NCBI GenBank assembly: GCA_016868575.1
Contig: VGGL01000017.1
Location: forward strand, 1 to 38,337
Direction: 5' to 3'
DNA: 38,337 nt
Source of the DNA: Bacteroidota bacterium
GTDB taxonomy: Bacteria > Bacteroidota > Bacteroidia > Bacteroidales > FEN-979
Shown: positions 1 to 8,635 of the stretch, one piece after another
How positions within the stretch are numbered: the stretch's first letter is position 1
Layout: each line of letters opens with the position of its first letter
Translations under genes and position numbers: made by a program
The notes under the pieces: generated by a model
What the model was told of the DNA's origin: nothing
What the model saw: only the letters and a program-made list of their open reading frames with translations
Database searches by the model: none

Positions 1-53
1 AACCGAGGATTTATAGAAGAAAGATAGGAGAAAGATCAAAATGGGTTAAATTG

Positions 54-61
54 TACCTTTG
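54..61 (+). promoter_or_regulatory. -7 promoter box of the rlmI-like gene
   Basis: TACCTTTG matches the Bacteroidota -7 consensus TAnnTTTG exactly and lies 11 bases before the ATG at 73. No convincing -33 TTG is seen 19-22 bases upstream, so only half of the promoter is supported. It favours the start at 73. Confidence 0.55.
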
Positions 62-72
62 AGAAAAAAAAG

Positions 73-1251
73 ATGTCTTATCCATTTATCTTTCTGAAAA
101 AAGGGCGGGAGGCTGCCATGTTGCGCGGGCATCCATGGGTGTTTTCAGGCGCCATCCTGCAATATACCGGGACTTTTAATGAAGGTGATGTGGTAGAGGT
201 TTTCACCAGTAACGGAGATTACCTGGCGACAGGGCATTATCAGGATAGTTCGATCGCTGTGAAGATATTCACCTTTAAACGTCAGGAGATCAACCGTGAT
301 TTCTGGTTGCAGCAGGTGACTCAGGCCTGCCGTTTAAGAGAACAACTCGGCTTGATCAACAATCCGACCACCAATGTTTATAGGCTTGTTAACGCAGAGG
401 GGGATTCCCTGCCCGGGCTCATTGCCGATTTTTACGCAGGGACACTGGTTATCCAATGCCACTCGATGGGTATGTACCGGATCAGGGAAGAACTGGCCGA
501 TGTTTTCCGGGAGGTGATGGGGAAATCTCTGAAAGCGGTGTTTGACAAGAGCGCCGAAACCCTGGAACAGGGGAGTCCGAAAAACGGTTACCTGATGGGA
601 ACTCCGGGTAGCCAGGAGGTGATGGAAAATGGACTCCGCTTCCTGGTGGATTGGGAACATGGACAAAAAACCGGTTTTTATACCGACCAGCGGGAAAATC
701 GCAGGTTAGCATGCACCCTGGCTCAGGGCCGGAATGTCTTGAATCTCTTTTGTTACAGTGGCGGATTCTCCGTATATGCCCTTGCCGCCGGGGCCCGGCT
801 GGTTCATTCTGTCGATGCCTCAAAACCAGCGATCCGACTCACCGAGAAAAATGTTGCCCTGAATGAGCCTTATCCCGGATCTCATGAGGCCTTCATGGCA
901 GAGGTCAAGGACTTTCTCGCCAGGATTGAACCTGGTAAATACGATATGATCATCCTTGATCCACCTGCATTCGCCAAGACATACCGGCGATCAAACAATG
1001 CACTCATCGGATATGAATACCTCAATGCCATGGCCATGCGTAGCATTGCACCGGAAGGGATACTGGTCACTTTTTCCTGTTCCCAGGCGGTGGAAAGGGA
1101 TCCCTTTGAGTCGATGGTGTATTCCTCTCTGATGGAAGCCGGGCGATCGGGACAGGTGTTGTATCGCCTTTCACAAGGGGCGGATCACCCGGTGGCACTG
1201 AGCCACCCGGAAGGGAATTACCTGAAGGGGCTCATTGTAAGGATCAACTGA
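73..1251 (+). CDS. rlmI: RlmI-like 23S rRNA (cytosine-C5) methyltransferase
   Basis: This is a class I S-adenosylmethionine-dependent RNA methyltransferase of the RlmI/RlmK family (COG1092), which makes m5C in 23S rRNA. An N-terminal PUA-like RNA-binding domain (about residues 1-75, with HPWVFSGAI) precedes an RlmI-type linker. The Rossmann methyltransferase domain has the AdoMet loop NLFCYSGGFSVYA near residue 224. The DPPAF motif is near 296, and the likely catalytic cysteine lies in FSCSQ near 334. At 392 residues it matches the family length. The ATG at 73 follows a good -7 box. It converges with the S4-domain gene, the two stop codons being adjacent. The family is clear; the exact rRNA position modified is inferred from E. 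coli RlmI. Confidence 0.9.
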   Translation: MSYPFIFLKKGREAAMLRGHPWVFSGAILQYTGTFNEGDVVEVFTSNGDYLATGHYQDSSIAVKIFTFKRQEINRDFWLQQVTQACRLREQLGLINNPTTNVYRLVNAEGDSLPGLIADFYAGTLVIQCHSMGMYRIREELADVFREVMGKSLKAVFDKSAETLEQGSPKNGYLMGTPGSQEVMENGLRFLVDWEHGQKTGFYTDQRENRRLACTLAQGRNVLNLFCYSGGFSVYALAAGARLVHSVDASKPAIRLTEKNVALNEPYPGSHEAFMAEVKDFLARIEPGKYDMIILDPPAFAKTYRRSNNALIGYEYLNAMAMRSIAPEGILVTFSCSQAVERDPFESMVYSSLMEAGRSGQVLYRLSQGADHPVALSHPEGNYLKGLIVRIN

Positions 1252-1632
1252 TCAGGAATGTTTGAGTTTGTCGATGATGCGCCGTTCTTTCTTGGTTGGC
1301 CGCCCGGCACCACGGTCGCGGAGGATAAAGGCGGAGTCACGCTGTAATTCCAGCTTCTTATATTCTTCCGGGGGAGTAAGGTCTTCAACATAACCTGCAG
1401 CAAGTTTTGCTGAAACCCGTTTTTCCAACAAGCCCAGCACGCGGTAGGTCTTTTGGATGATCCCCGCTTTTACAGTGATCACCTCTCCGGGATGCACTGC
1501 CCGGGATGCTTTGACCTCGATGTCATCAATCCTGACCTTACCGGTATGACAAGCCTCGGCGGCCAGACTGCGGGTCTTGAATATCCTCACGGCCCAGAGC
1601 CATTTGTCAATTCTGAGCTTAACTTCGAGCAT
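1252..1632 (-). CDS. S4-domain RNA-binding protein (Hsp15/HslR-like)
   Basis: A small basic protein of 126 residues with an S4 RNA-binding domain at the N-terminus (LRIDKWLWAVRIFKTR, then KVRIDDIEVKASRAV, about residues 5-60). Its tail is rich in lysine and arginine (RPTKKERRIIDKLK). Hsp15 proteins bind 50S subunits carrying stalled nascent chains; that role is assumed from the family. I chose the ATG at 1632, which begins directly before the S4 fold and starts three bases beyond the upstream ATPase stop at 1635. An in-frame ATG at 1665 would add 11 residues that do not belong to the domain and would overlap the ATPase gene. The two are probably cotranscribed. Confidence 0.85.
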   Translation of the reverse strand: MLEVKLRIDKWLWAVRIFKTRSLAAEACHTGKVRIDDIEVKASRAVHPGEVITVKAGIIQKTYRVLGLLEKRVSAKLAAGYVEDLTPPEEYKKLELQRDSAFILRDRGAGRPTKKERRIIDKLKHS

Positions 1633-1634
1633 TT

Positions 1635-2774
1635 TTACCGGGTTTTTGATATTAAATACGCCCATGCATTTTCCGGTGATATCAGGTTAAATGTGCTTCC
1701 AGGGTAGGCATCCATGAAGTCTTTCGGAGGTTTGAAATTGGATTTGACCTTAAGCTTGCACTCAAATGCCGTCAGTGAACCACCGGATTCCTCAATATAA
1801 TCGATCTCCTTTTGCTGGTAGGTGCGCCAGAAATACTGGTTGGCAAACAGTCGCTTGTTTTGTAGATATTTCATCCGTTCTGCGATAAAATAGTTTTCCC
1901 AAAGCGCACCCGCATCATTCCGGATCGAAAGCGAATTGAAATTCTGTATCAAAGCATTCCTGATCCCAAGATCATGAAAGTAAATCTTTTGCCCCTTGCC
2001 GATCTCGTTTCTGAGATTTCTTGAAAGCGAAGGCAGTCGGAAAATTACAAACGTCCTTTCCAGTAATTCCAGGTATTTCCTGATCGTATGCACATTCTCT
2101 CCCATCAGCCCTGCCAGCTCATTGAATGAAACCTCATTCCCAAGCTGAAGAGCAACTGCCCGCAGAATATCGCGCAGGAGATCAAGTCTCCTCAATGATT
2201 CAAATTGGAGTATATCCTTGTATAGATAATTACTGGCTATATTGGTGAGTTCTTCCATGCAGAACTGATCCGGCTTCCCGAATATTTCGGGGTATGATCC
2301 AAATCGCATCAGGCGCTCCAGTTGGGTATTGGCATAAACAATGTCATGGTGCGCTGCAATCTCTTCATAAGAAAAGGGGTACAACTGCAACATTCTTGAC
2401 CGGCCTGTAAGGGGTTCTGAAACTTTTTTACCAAGTTTGAAACTGGAAGATCCTGTTGCTATAAATTGGATGTGCGGGAAGGTATCCACCAGGATTTTAA
2501 GAACCATTCCGATATCATTGATCTGTTGCGCTTCATCCAACACGACGATATTGGTTTGGGCTCCGAAGAACTGAATGAGAAACTCGCTGTTCGTGGTATT
2601 CAGGGCATCCTGGTTCTGCAGCATGTCGCAATTGATATATTTGGCTTCCGGGTTGTTTTCGATCAGCTTCTTCACAAGGGTCGTTTTCCCTGTTCTCCTG
2701 ACGCCATAGAGGATGATCACCTTTCCCTGAAACATCATTTTTTCAATAACAGACTGTAGGGCTCTTGCAATCAT
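1635..2774 (-). CDS. AAA-type ATPase with DUF4143 domain
   Basis: A 379-residue ATPase of the AAA_14/DUF4143 group. Walker A is GVRRTGKTT (residues 24-32), Walker B is VVLDEAQ (77-83), and an ATGSSS sensor segment follows. A winged-helix-like region comes next (around 210-250, NELAGLMGENVHTIRKYLELLE). The C-terminal DUF4143 part carries a PD-(D/E)XK-like segment (KEIDYIEESGG...AFECK). The cellular function of this family is unknown; many members appear in variable copy number and are mobile between genomes. The gene is preceded by a promoter-like arrangement embedded in two direct repeats (2781-2841) and is followed almost without gap by the S4 gene. The family call is strong, the function open. 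Confidence 0.85.
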   Translation of the reverse strand: MIARALQSVIEKMMFQGKVIILYGVRRTGKTTLVKKLIENNPEAKYINCDMLQNQDALNTTNSEFLIQFFGAQTNIVVLDEAQQINDIGMVLKILVDTFPHIQFIATGSSSFKLGKKVSEPLTGRSRMLQLYPFSYEEIAAHHDIVYANTQLERLMRFGSYPEIFGKPDQFCMEELTNIASNYLYKDILQFESLRRLDLLRDILRAVALQLGNEVSFNELAGLMGENVHTIRKYLELLERTFVIFRLPSLSRNLRNEIGKGQKIYFHDLGIRNALIQNFNSLSIRNDAGALWENYFIAERMKYLQNKRLFANQYFWRTYQQKEIDYIEESGGSLTAFECKLKVKSNFKPPKDFMDAYPGSTFNLISPENAWAYLISKTR

Positions 2775-2780
2775 TTTATT

Positions 2781-2841
2781 AAATATATGAAATTAATTGC
2801 ACAAATTTAATAAAATATTTGAAATTAAATGCAAGAATTTA
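2781..2841. repeat. Two 29-bp imperfect direct repeats upstream of the ATPase gene
   Basis: Copy one is 2781-2809 and copy two is 2813-2841. They are offset by 32 bases and identical at 25 of 29 positions, sharing the cores TGAAATTAA and AATTTA. Copy one covers the predicted -7 box and copy two the predicted -33 box of the ATPase gene. A three-turn helical spacing is compatible with a pair of protein-binding sites. Confidence 0.6.
2802..2834 (-). promoter_or_regulatory. Predicted promoter of the DUF4143 ATPase gene
   Basis: Reading the minus strand, TTG (2834-2832) is followed after 22 bases by TAAATTTG (2809-2802). This fits the Bacteroidota TTG/TAnnTTTG pattern with spacing near the usual 19-21. 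The ATG lies at 2774. Confidence 0.5.
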
Positions 2842-2882
2842 TAAAAAATTCCAACACCTGTCAACCTTTTCCATGTGAAAGC

Positions 2883-4196
2883 TTATTTTTTCCGGAAGAA
2901 CACCTCCATGGGGGCGCCGGTGAAGTCGAATTGTTCCCGGAGCTTATTTTCCACAAACCGCTTGTAGGGTTCTTTGATGTATTGCGGGTGGTTGCAGAAG
3001 AGGGCAAAGGCCGGGTAGGGGGTTGGCAGTTGGGTCAGAAACTTGATCTTCACAAATTTCCCTTTCACTGAAGGGGGCGGAGTTGCTTCCAGCAGGGGGA
3101 GGAGGGTGTCGTTCAGTTCCCGAGTAGGGATCCGACGGCTCCTGTTCTGGAAGACCCTGTTCACCATTTCGAGGGTTTTAAAGATCCGTTGTTTTTCCAG
3201 TACCGAAGTAAATATTACCGGAACATCCTGGAACGGGGCCATCTTATCCCTGATCTGGCGTTCAAAAGTGAGGTGGGTGTTTGTTTCCTTGCTGATGAGG
3301 TCCCACTTGTTCACGACCACAACGATGCCTTTGTGATTTTTTTCTATGATCCTGACGATGTTCACATCCTGTGCTCCGAACCCTTCCAGGGCATCCGTCA
3401 TCAGGATGCACACGTCGCAGTCTTCAATGGAGCGGATAGAGCGCATCACCGAATAAAATTCAATGTTCTCATGGACTTTGGCTTTTTTCCGGATGCCGGC
3501 GGTGTCGATGAGGATAAAATCGAAATGGTAGGCTTTATAGCGTGAATGGATGGAGTCGCGGGTGGTTCCGGGAATAGGGGTGACGATGTGCCGTTCATCG
3601 CCGAGGAGGGCATTGATGAGGGATGATTTGCCCACATTCGGCTTTCCGGCGATGGCGATCCGGGGGATGTGGGTTTCCTCTTCGGTTTCTTTTTTGCCGG
3701 TTTCCGGGAAAGCGGCAACGACAAGGTCGAGCAATTCACCGGTCCCGCTACCATTCATGGCCGAGATGCAAAGGATGTCGCCAAGGCCGAGGCGGTAAAA
3801 CTCGGCGGTTTCATCCATCCGTTGGTAGGTGTCGACTTTATTGGCAACCAGGAAGACCTTTTTTTTGGCAGCACGGAGCAGGCGGGCAACATCTTCGTCC
3901 ATCGGGGTCAGCCCTACTTTGACATCCACCAAAAAGAGGAGCACATCGGCTTCTTCGATGGCTAAATTTACCTGTTTCTTGATCTCGGATTCGAACACAT
4001 CATCGGAATCATGCACATAGCCGCCGGTGTCGATCACTGAAAACCCGATGCCATTCCATTCCGACTTACCGTAGTTCCGGTCGCGTGTCACCCCGCTGGT
4101 GGGGTCGATGATGGCCTGGCGCATCCCGACCAGGCGGTTGAAAAGCGTTGACTTCCCAACATTGGGGCGGCCTACGATGGCTAATATTCTTGACAT
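2883..4196 (-). CDS. der: Ribosome biogenesis GTPase Der (EngA)
   Basis: Der is an essential double GTPase that acts in assembly of the 50S ribosomal subunit. Two tandem G domains are visible. The first has GRPNVGKST (residues 9-17), DTGG (56-59) and NKVD (119-122). The second has GKPNVGKSS (184-192), DTAG and NKWD. A C-terminal KH-like domain ends the protein. The length of 437 is usual for the family. The ATG at 4196 lies 20 bases after a TAnnTTTG box on the minus strand. It stands alone, divergent from the CNNM-like gene. Identification is secure. Confidence 0.97.
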   Translation of the reverse strand: MSRILAIVGRPNVGKSTLFNRLVGMRQAIIDPTSGVTRDRNYGKSEWNGIGFSVIDTGGYVHDSDDVFESEIKKQVNLAIEEADVLLFLVDVKVGLTPMDEDVARLLRAAKKKVFLVANKVDTYQRMDETAEFYRLGLGDILCISAMNGSGTGELLDLVVAAFPETGKKETEEETHIPRIAIAGKPNVGKSSLINALLGDERHIVTPIPGTTRDSIHSRYKAYHFDFILIDTAGIRKKAKVHENIEFYSVMRSIRSIEDCDVCILMTDALEGFGAQDVNIVRIIEKNHKGIVVVVNKWDLISKETNTHLTFERQIRDKMAPFQDVPVIFTSVLEKQRIFKTLEMVNRVFQNRSRRIPTRELNDTLLPLLEATPPPSVKGKFVKIKFLTQLPTPYPAFALFCNHPQYIKEPYKRFVENKLREQFDFTGAPMEVFFRKK

Positions 4197-4216
4197 GATG
4201 ATGTTGTTTCCCGGTG

Positions 4217-4224
4217 CAAAGGTA
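4217..4224 (-). promoter_or_regulatory. -7 promoter box of der
   Basis: On the minus strand the sequence reads TACCTTTG, an exact TAnnTTTG match, 20 bases before the der ATG. No matching -33 TTG at the expected spacing was found. Confidence 0.5.
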
Positions 4225-4298
4225 ATCGCTGCAAGCGGAATAATTGGAGTTTCAGGCTATTATTGTCTTTATTCCGGTTCAATCATCTGAAATATCTG

Positions 4299-4306
4299 TA
4301 ATTTTG
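4299..4306 (+). promoter_or_regulatory. -7 promoter box of the CNNM/CorC-like gene
   Basis: TAATTTTG matches TAnnTTTG and ends 12 bases before the ATG at 4319. It argues against the longer reading from 4244, because that start would lie upstream of the promoter. Confidence 0.5.
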
Positions 4307-4318
4307 ATTCAGAACGAT

Positions 4319-5392
4319 ATGACCATGACACTGTTGCTTGTATACTTATTTCTGGCTTTGTGTGTCTCTTTTCTTTGTTCAATCATGGAGGCAGTATTGC
4401 TTTCTACGCCAATGACATTTTTAAAGATCAAAGAAAAGTCGGGGAATAAAGGCGCCATCCGGATGATCAGGCTCAAACAAAACATTGACCGGCCTCTTTC
4501 TGCGATCCTTTCTCTGAACACTGTGGCGCATACGGTTGGCGCTGCCGGGGTTGGCTCGCAAGCCACGATAATTTTCGGGGAGGCTTATTTTGGGTGGATA
4601 TCCGCTATTCTTACGATACTTATTCTTGTTTTGACGGAGATCATCCCCAAGAGTATTGGCGCCAGATTTTGGCGAGAGATTTCAGTTTTCAGCGGATCAG
4701 TGATTCAGTTCATGATCTTTCTGACGTATCCTTTGGTGATATTCTCCTCCCGGCTTACCAGGCTCATCTCAAGCAATGAATCTGAGCAAACAACAAGCAG
4801 GGAAGAGATTTCAGAGTTAGCGCATATTGGGACAGAGGAGGGGATATTTGGTGAGAAGGAAAACAAGATCATCCAAAACCTGATCCGGTTGAAAAGCATC
4901 AGAGTATCTGAAGTGATGACCCCTCGCGTGGTGGTTTCAGTCGCTGATGAAGAAATGGAGCTGGTCGAATTTCTGAAGAAGAAAGAGTTTTTGCGGTTTT
5001 CCAGGATCCCGGTATTTTCAGAACACGACGAAAATATCACAGGGTATGTGTTCAGGCAAGCTGTTTTTGAAAAACTTGCAGAAGACCATGTTGGCCTCAG
5101 GTTAAAAGACCTGAAAAGAGAAATTGTTATCATCCCAAACTTTCAGCCTCTTTTGAGTGTCTGGGAACAATTGCTCGAAAAGAAAGAACATATTGCGCTG
5201 GTAATTGACGAGTACGGGGGTATGGATGGAATTGTGACCATGGAAGATATCATTGAGTCCTTGCTTGGGTTTGAAATCGTTGATGAGAAGGACACTGTCA
5301 CCGATATGCAGCAATTTGCCAGAGAAAGATGGAAGATGAGGCAAGAGAAATACCGGCTTTTAGGAGACGTGGAAGAGGATAAGAACAGCTAA
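4319..5392 (+). CDS. CNNM/CorC-family membrane protein with CBS pair (DUF21)
   Basis: A 357-residue inner-membrane protein of the hemolysin C/CNNM family, proposed to act in magnesium or cobalt efflux or its control. The N-terminal DUF21 domain (about residues 1-165) has at least three hydrophobic segments and the family motif ending in EIIPKSIGARF. A CBS pair follows (about 185-325), recognisable from VSEVMTPR and ALVIDEYGGMDGIVTMEDI. The C-terminal CorC_HlyC (TerC-type) domain found in many relatives is absent; the protein ends about 40 residues after the second CBS, so this is a short form. The start at 4319 is chosen because it follows the -7 box and begins directly with the first hydrophobic helix. 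It is convergent with era. Confidence 0.85.
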   Translation: MTMTLLLVYLFLALCVSFLCSIMEAVLLSTPMTFLKIKEKSGNKGAIRMIRLKQNIDRPLSAILSLNTVAHTVGAAGVGSQATIIFGEAYFGWISAILTILILVLTEIIPKSIGARFWREISVFSGSVIQFMIFLTYPLVIFSSRLTRLISSNESEQTTSREEISELAHIGTEEGIFGEKENKIIQNLIRLKSIRVSEVMTPRVVVSVADEEMELVEFLKKKEFLRFSRIPVFSEHDENITGYVFRQAVFEKLAEDHVGLRLKDLKREIVIIPNFQPLLSVWEQLLEKKEHIALVIDEYGGMDGIVTMEDIIESLLGFEIVDEKDTVTDMQQFARERWKMRQEKYRLLGDVEEDKNS

Positions 5393-5409
5393 GCTTTTTC
5401 TTTGAATGA

Positions 5410-6312
5410 TCACTGATGACTCTGATCAGAGCCAATGTTTGGATACCCGAACCGCATTAATAGCTTTTCATCATTTCTCCAGTCCTTTAGAACCTTGATG
5501 CTCAGGTTAAGGAAGATATGCTTATGGAGGAAATTCTCGATCTCTTTCCTTGAGGCCGCACCCAGGCGACGAATGGCTTTTCCCTGGTGACCAAGGAGGA
5601 TGGCTTTTTGCGATTCCCGCTCCACGTAGATCGTCGCTTCGATGCGGGTGATGGTTTCCTCTTCCTTGAAAGATTCCACAACCACTTCGGTGCTATAGGG
5701 GATCTCTTCCTTGAAATAGATGAGGATCTTTTCCCTGATCATTTCGGAGATAAAGAAACGGATGGATCGGTCGGTAAGTTCATCTTTCGGGAAATAGGGT
5801 TCGCCTTCCGGCAGGGCGGAAAGGATGGCCTGGAACACCGTATCAAGGTTGAACCGGTGCAGGGCTGATGCGGGGATGATGACGGCCTGCGGGTATGTCG
5901 TCTGCCAGCTTTGCCAGAGTTCTTCCACCTTTTTTTGATCCAGCAGGTCAATCTTATTGAGAACGATGATCAGTGGTGTTCCCTGCATGAGTTGTTCGGG
6001 AACGTTAAGATTCTCATTGCTTTCAGCAACATCTATCACCAGGAGAAAGATATCGGAATCTTCAAGGGCCTCCTTCACGGCGGCCTGCATCGACTGGTGC
6101 ATCTTGTAATGGGCTTTCCCGATGATGCCCGGGGTGTCGGAGTAGACGATCTGAAAATCGTCTCCATTAACGATGCCCATGATCCGGTGGCGGGTCGTTT
6201 GCGCCTTCTGGGTGATGATCGCCAGGTTCTCTCCCACCAGAGCATTCATGAGTGTTGATTTGCCTGCGTTGGGGTTACCGATGATGGCGACAAAGCCGGA
6301 TTTGTGGGGCAT
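5410..6312 (-). CDS. era: GTPase Era
   Basis: Era binds the 3' end of 16S rRNA and checks maturation of the 30S subunit. The G domain has GNPNAGKST near residue 12, DTPG near 59 and NKID near 120. The C-terminal KH domain (about 205-290) carries the family motif ILLGHQGKAIRRLG. The length of 300 is typical. The ATG at 6312 follows a TAnnTTTG box at 6340-6333 on the minus strand. The gene converges with the CNNM-like gene and diverges from the EF-G gene across a repeat-containing intergenic region. Confidence 0.97.
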   Translation of the reverse strand: MPHKSGFVAIIGNPNAGKSTLMNALVGENLAIITQKAQTTRHRIMGIVNGDDFQIVYSDTPGIIGKAHYKMHQSMQAAVKEALEDSDIFLLVIDVAESNENLNVPEQLMQGTPLIIVLNKIDLLDQKKVEELWQSWQTTYPQAVIIPASALHRFNLDTVFQAILSALPEGEPYFPKDELTDRSIRFFISEMIREKILIYFKEEIPYSTEVVVESFKEEETITRIEATIYVERESQKAILLGHQGKAIRRLGAASRKEIENFLHKHIFLNLSIKVLKDWRNDEKLLMRFGYPNIGSDQSHQ

Positions 6313-6332
6313 ATGAGGCTGTATTTGGTCTG

Positions 6333-6340
6333 CAAAGATA
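6333..6340 (-). promoter_or_regulatory. -7 promoter box of era
   Basis: The minus strand reads TATCTTTG, an exact TAnnTTTG match, 20 bases before the era ATG. The nearest upstream TTG is 28 bases away, longer than the usual spacing. Confidence 0.45.
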
Positions 6341-6349
6341 GGGAATTTA

Positions 6350-6433
6350 TGACCTCACCCCCGGGCGACAATGACCTCACCCCCTAACCCCCTCTCCTAA
6401 AAGGAGAGGGGGGAATGCCCTGCCCTTGCAGGG
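6350..6433. repeat. Palindromic intergenic repeat cluster, copy A
   Basis: Two direct copies of TGACCTCACCCC begin at 6350 and 6372. They are followed by a perfect 11-bp hairpin (arms 6388-6398 and 6402-6412, loop AAA, core CCTCTCCT/AGGAGAGG). A second 6-bp hairpin (arms 6418-6423 and 6428-6433) follows. The stretch 6370-6412 is the reverse complement of a stretch near 28424-28466. It fills most of the gap between era and the EF-G gene. Confidence 0.8.
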
Positions 6434-6439
6434 GAGGGT

Positions 6440-6471
6440 TTGGGAGGGGTCCTTGCAATTGTGTACCTTTG
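6440..6471 (+). promoter_or_regulatory. Predicted promoter of the EF-G gene
   Basis: TTG at 6440-6442 and TACCTTTG at 6464-6471 are 21 bases apart, an excellent match to the Bacteroidota promoter. Transcription would begin about 15 bases before the ATG at 6493. The -33 box lies in the GGGAGGGTTTGGG-type flank of the palindromic repeat. Confidence 0.65.
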
Positions 6472-6492
6472 CCGGCTCAAACAAAAACACTC

Positions 6493-8565
6493 ATGCCCCT
6501 CAACAAACTCCGAAATATCGGCATTGCCGCTCACATTGATGCCGGCAAGACCACCGTCACCGAACGTATCTTGTTTTTTACCGGCACCACCCGCAGGATC
6601 GGGGAGGTGCACGACGGCCAGGCGACGATGGATTTTATGAAACAGGAGCAGGAACGTGGCATCACCATTGCCTCCGCGGCCATCTCGTGTACCTGGAGCG
6701 GGTACCAGATCAACCTGATTGATACTCCGGGACACGTTGACTTTACGGTTGAGGTGGAACGGTCTCTCCGGGTGATCGATGGAATGATCGCCGTTTTCTG
6801 CGGAGTGGGCGGGGTTGAACCACAAAGCGAGACGGTTTGGAACCAAGCCGACCGCTACCGGGTGCCGCGTATTGCCTTTATCAATAAGATGGATCGTCCG
6901 GGTGCTGACTTTCAGCAGGTTATCGCTCAAATGAATAAATACCTCGATGCCAATGCGTTTGCTTTTCAGCTTCCCATCGGAGCGGAAGAAGAGTTCCAGG
7001 GCATGGTTGACATTTTGGAAGAAAAAGCCTTGATCTTCAACGGGGAAATGATGCAGGAAGCGGCTGTACCTGAAGCGATGAAAGATGAGGTAAAGGAGGC
7101 CAGGCTTCACCTGGTGGAGAAACTTGCTGAATTCGATGATGCCGTCATGGAGCTTTTCTTCGAAGAAAAACAAGTGCCTGCGCAGCGCCTGAAACAAGTT
7201 GCCCGAGAAGCGACACTCAAGATGCTCATCACCCCGGTATTTTGTGGTGCTGCCTATCGAAATAAGGGCATACACCAGCTGCTTGATGCCGTCATCGACT
7301 ACCTGCCTTCTCCCATCGATGTGGGCGCTGTCGTTGGACTGGATATTGATGATCCGGAGAAATCACATACCTGTCATCCTTCCCCGACAGAACCATTTTC
7401 TGCATTGGCCTTTAAGCTGATCCATGATCCTTTCGTGGGTCAACAGACCTTTACCCGGATCTTCTCCGGCACATTGAAGAGTGGCATGCAGGTACTCAAT
7501 GCCACCCGTGGCAAACATGAACGGATCGGCCGGATCCTGCGGATCCATGCCAAAGAGCGGGAAGAGGTATCGGAAGCCGGCCCCGGCGATATCATTGCCC
7601 TCATCGGTATGAAGCTGACCAAGACGGGAGATACCCTGTGCAGTGATGAACACAGGATGTTGCTCGAATCGATCCATATCCCGCCCACAGTCATCGAAAT
7701 GAAAATTGCGCCTGCCAAAAGACAGGAACAGACAAAGCTTGGAGAGGCGCTGCATAAGCTGGCCAACGAAGATCCTTCATTCCATGTGAGGTATGATGAA
7801 GAAACCGAAGAGACAGTCATCTGTGGCATGGGGGAGTTGCATCTGGAGATCATCCTCGACCGCTTGAAGCATGAATTCAAGGTTGAAGCAGAAGTTGGCG
7901 CTCCGGCTGTGGCCTTCCGGGAAACGATCACCACGGAAGTAGAATCAGATCATAAGCATGCCAAGCAGACTGGCGGAAAAGGGCAATTTGCCCGTACGGT
8001 CATCCGGATTGAACCCAATGATGGCAATGGATTTGAATTCGTCGACAAAATTAAAGGCGGCGCGATCCCGATGGAGTATATCCCTTCGGTTGAAAAAGGG
8101 ATCCGCAAAACCATGGACAAGGGCATTCTTGCCGGCTTCCCGGTGGTGGATGTGAAGGTCGTCCTGGTAGATGGCGCCTTCCATCCGGTGGATTCCTCCG
8201 ACATGGCCTTCCAGACCTGTGCGTCGATGTGTTTCCGGCATGGATTCATGAAAGCCCAGCCGATCCTGCTGGAGCCATTGATGAAGGTGGAGATCAACAC
8301 GCCGGATGAATACATTGGCGATGTGGTAGGCAACCTGAACCGCCGGCGTGGCAAGGTGGAGTCGATGCGCCGGTACCGCAAGGGCTCACAAAAAATCAAC
8401 GCCCTGGTACCCCTGATGGAGATGTTCGGCTATGCCACACACTTGCGCAACATCACCAGCGGAAGGGCAAGCTATTCCATGGAATTCCTGAAGTACACAC
8501 CGGTACCCAAAGGGGTGCAGGAGGAGGTGGTGAAGGAGAGGAACCTGGCTGGGATAAGGAAATGA
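6493..8565 (+). CDS. fusA: Elongation factor G (stand-alone copy)
   Basis: A full-length translational GTPase of 690 residues that moves tRNAs and mRNA through the ribosome or helps recycle it. The G domain has AHIDAGKT (13-20), EQERGIT (51-57), DTPGHVD (77-83) and NKMD (131-134). Domains II-V are complete through the domain IV segment [16 protein letters not shown] and a C-terminal VVKERNLA. The ATG at 6493 is chosen over the open frame from 6415, whose extra residues come from repeat sequence upstream of the promoter. The gene is alone, not in a str operon with rpsL, rpsG and tuf. The segment [16 protein letters not shown] recalls the EF-G group that often exists as a second copy (spirochaete/planctomycete-type or EF-G2-like). 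Whether it is the housekeeping copy cannot be told from this window. Confidence 0.92.
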   Translation: MPLNKLRNIGIAAHIDAGKTTVTERILFFTGTTRRIGEVHDGQATMDFMKQEQERGITIASAAISCTWSGYQINLIDTPGHVDFTVEVERSLRVIDGMIAVFCGVGGVEPQSETVWNQADRYRVPRIAFINKMDRPGADFQQVIAQMNKYLDANAFAFQLPIGAEEEFQGMVDILEEKALIFNGEMMQEAAVPEAMKDEVKEARLHLVEKLAEFDDAVMELFFEEKQVPAQRLKQVAREATLKMLITPVFCGAAYRNKGIHQLLDAVIDYLPSPIDVGAVVGLDIDDPEKSHTCHPSPTEPFSALAFKLIHDPFVGQQTFTRIFSGTLKSGMQVLNATRGKHERIGRILRIHAKEREEVSEAGPGDIIALIGMKLTKTGDTLCSDEHRMLLESIHIPPTVIEMKIAPAKRQEQTKLGEALHKLANEDPSFHVRYDEETEETVICGMGELHLEIILDRLKHEFKVEAEVGAPAVAFRETITTEVESDHKHAKQTGGKGQFARTVIRIEPNDGNGFEFVDKIKGGAIPMEYIPSVEKGIRKTMDKGILAGFPVVDVKVVLVDGAFHPVDSSDMAFQTCASMCFRHGFMKAQPILLEPLMKVEINTPDEYIGDVVGNLNRRRGKVESMRRYRKGSQKINALVPLMEMFGYATHLRNITSGRASYSMEFLKYTPVPKGVQEEVVKERNLAGIRK

Positions 8566-8635
8566 ACAATCGAATATTGATCAACGATATCTGAAATTCG
8601 ATCGACCTCCCTCTTTTCACAGAGTCCACAATGTT

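Noticed and set aside
6397-7275. A 292-codon open frame on the minus strand opposite the EF-G gene
   Set aside because: It is fully antisense to a well-conserved coding region, has no recognisable domain and begins in ordinary codons of EF-G. The EF-G frame explains the sequence.
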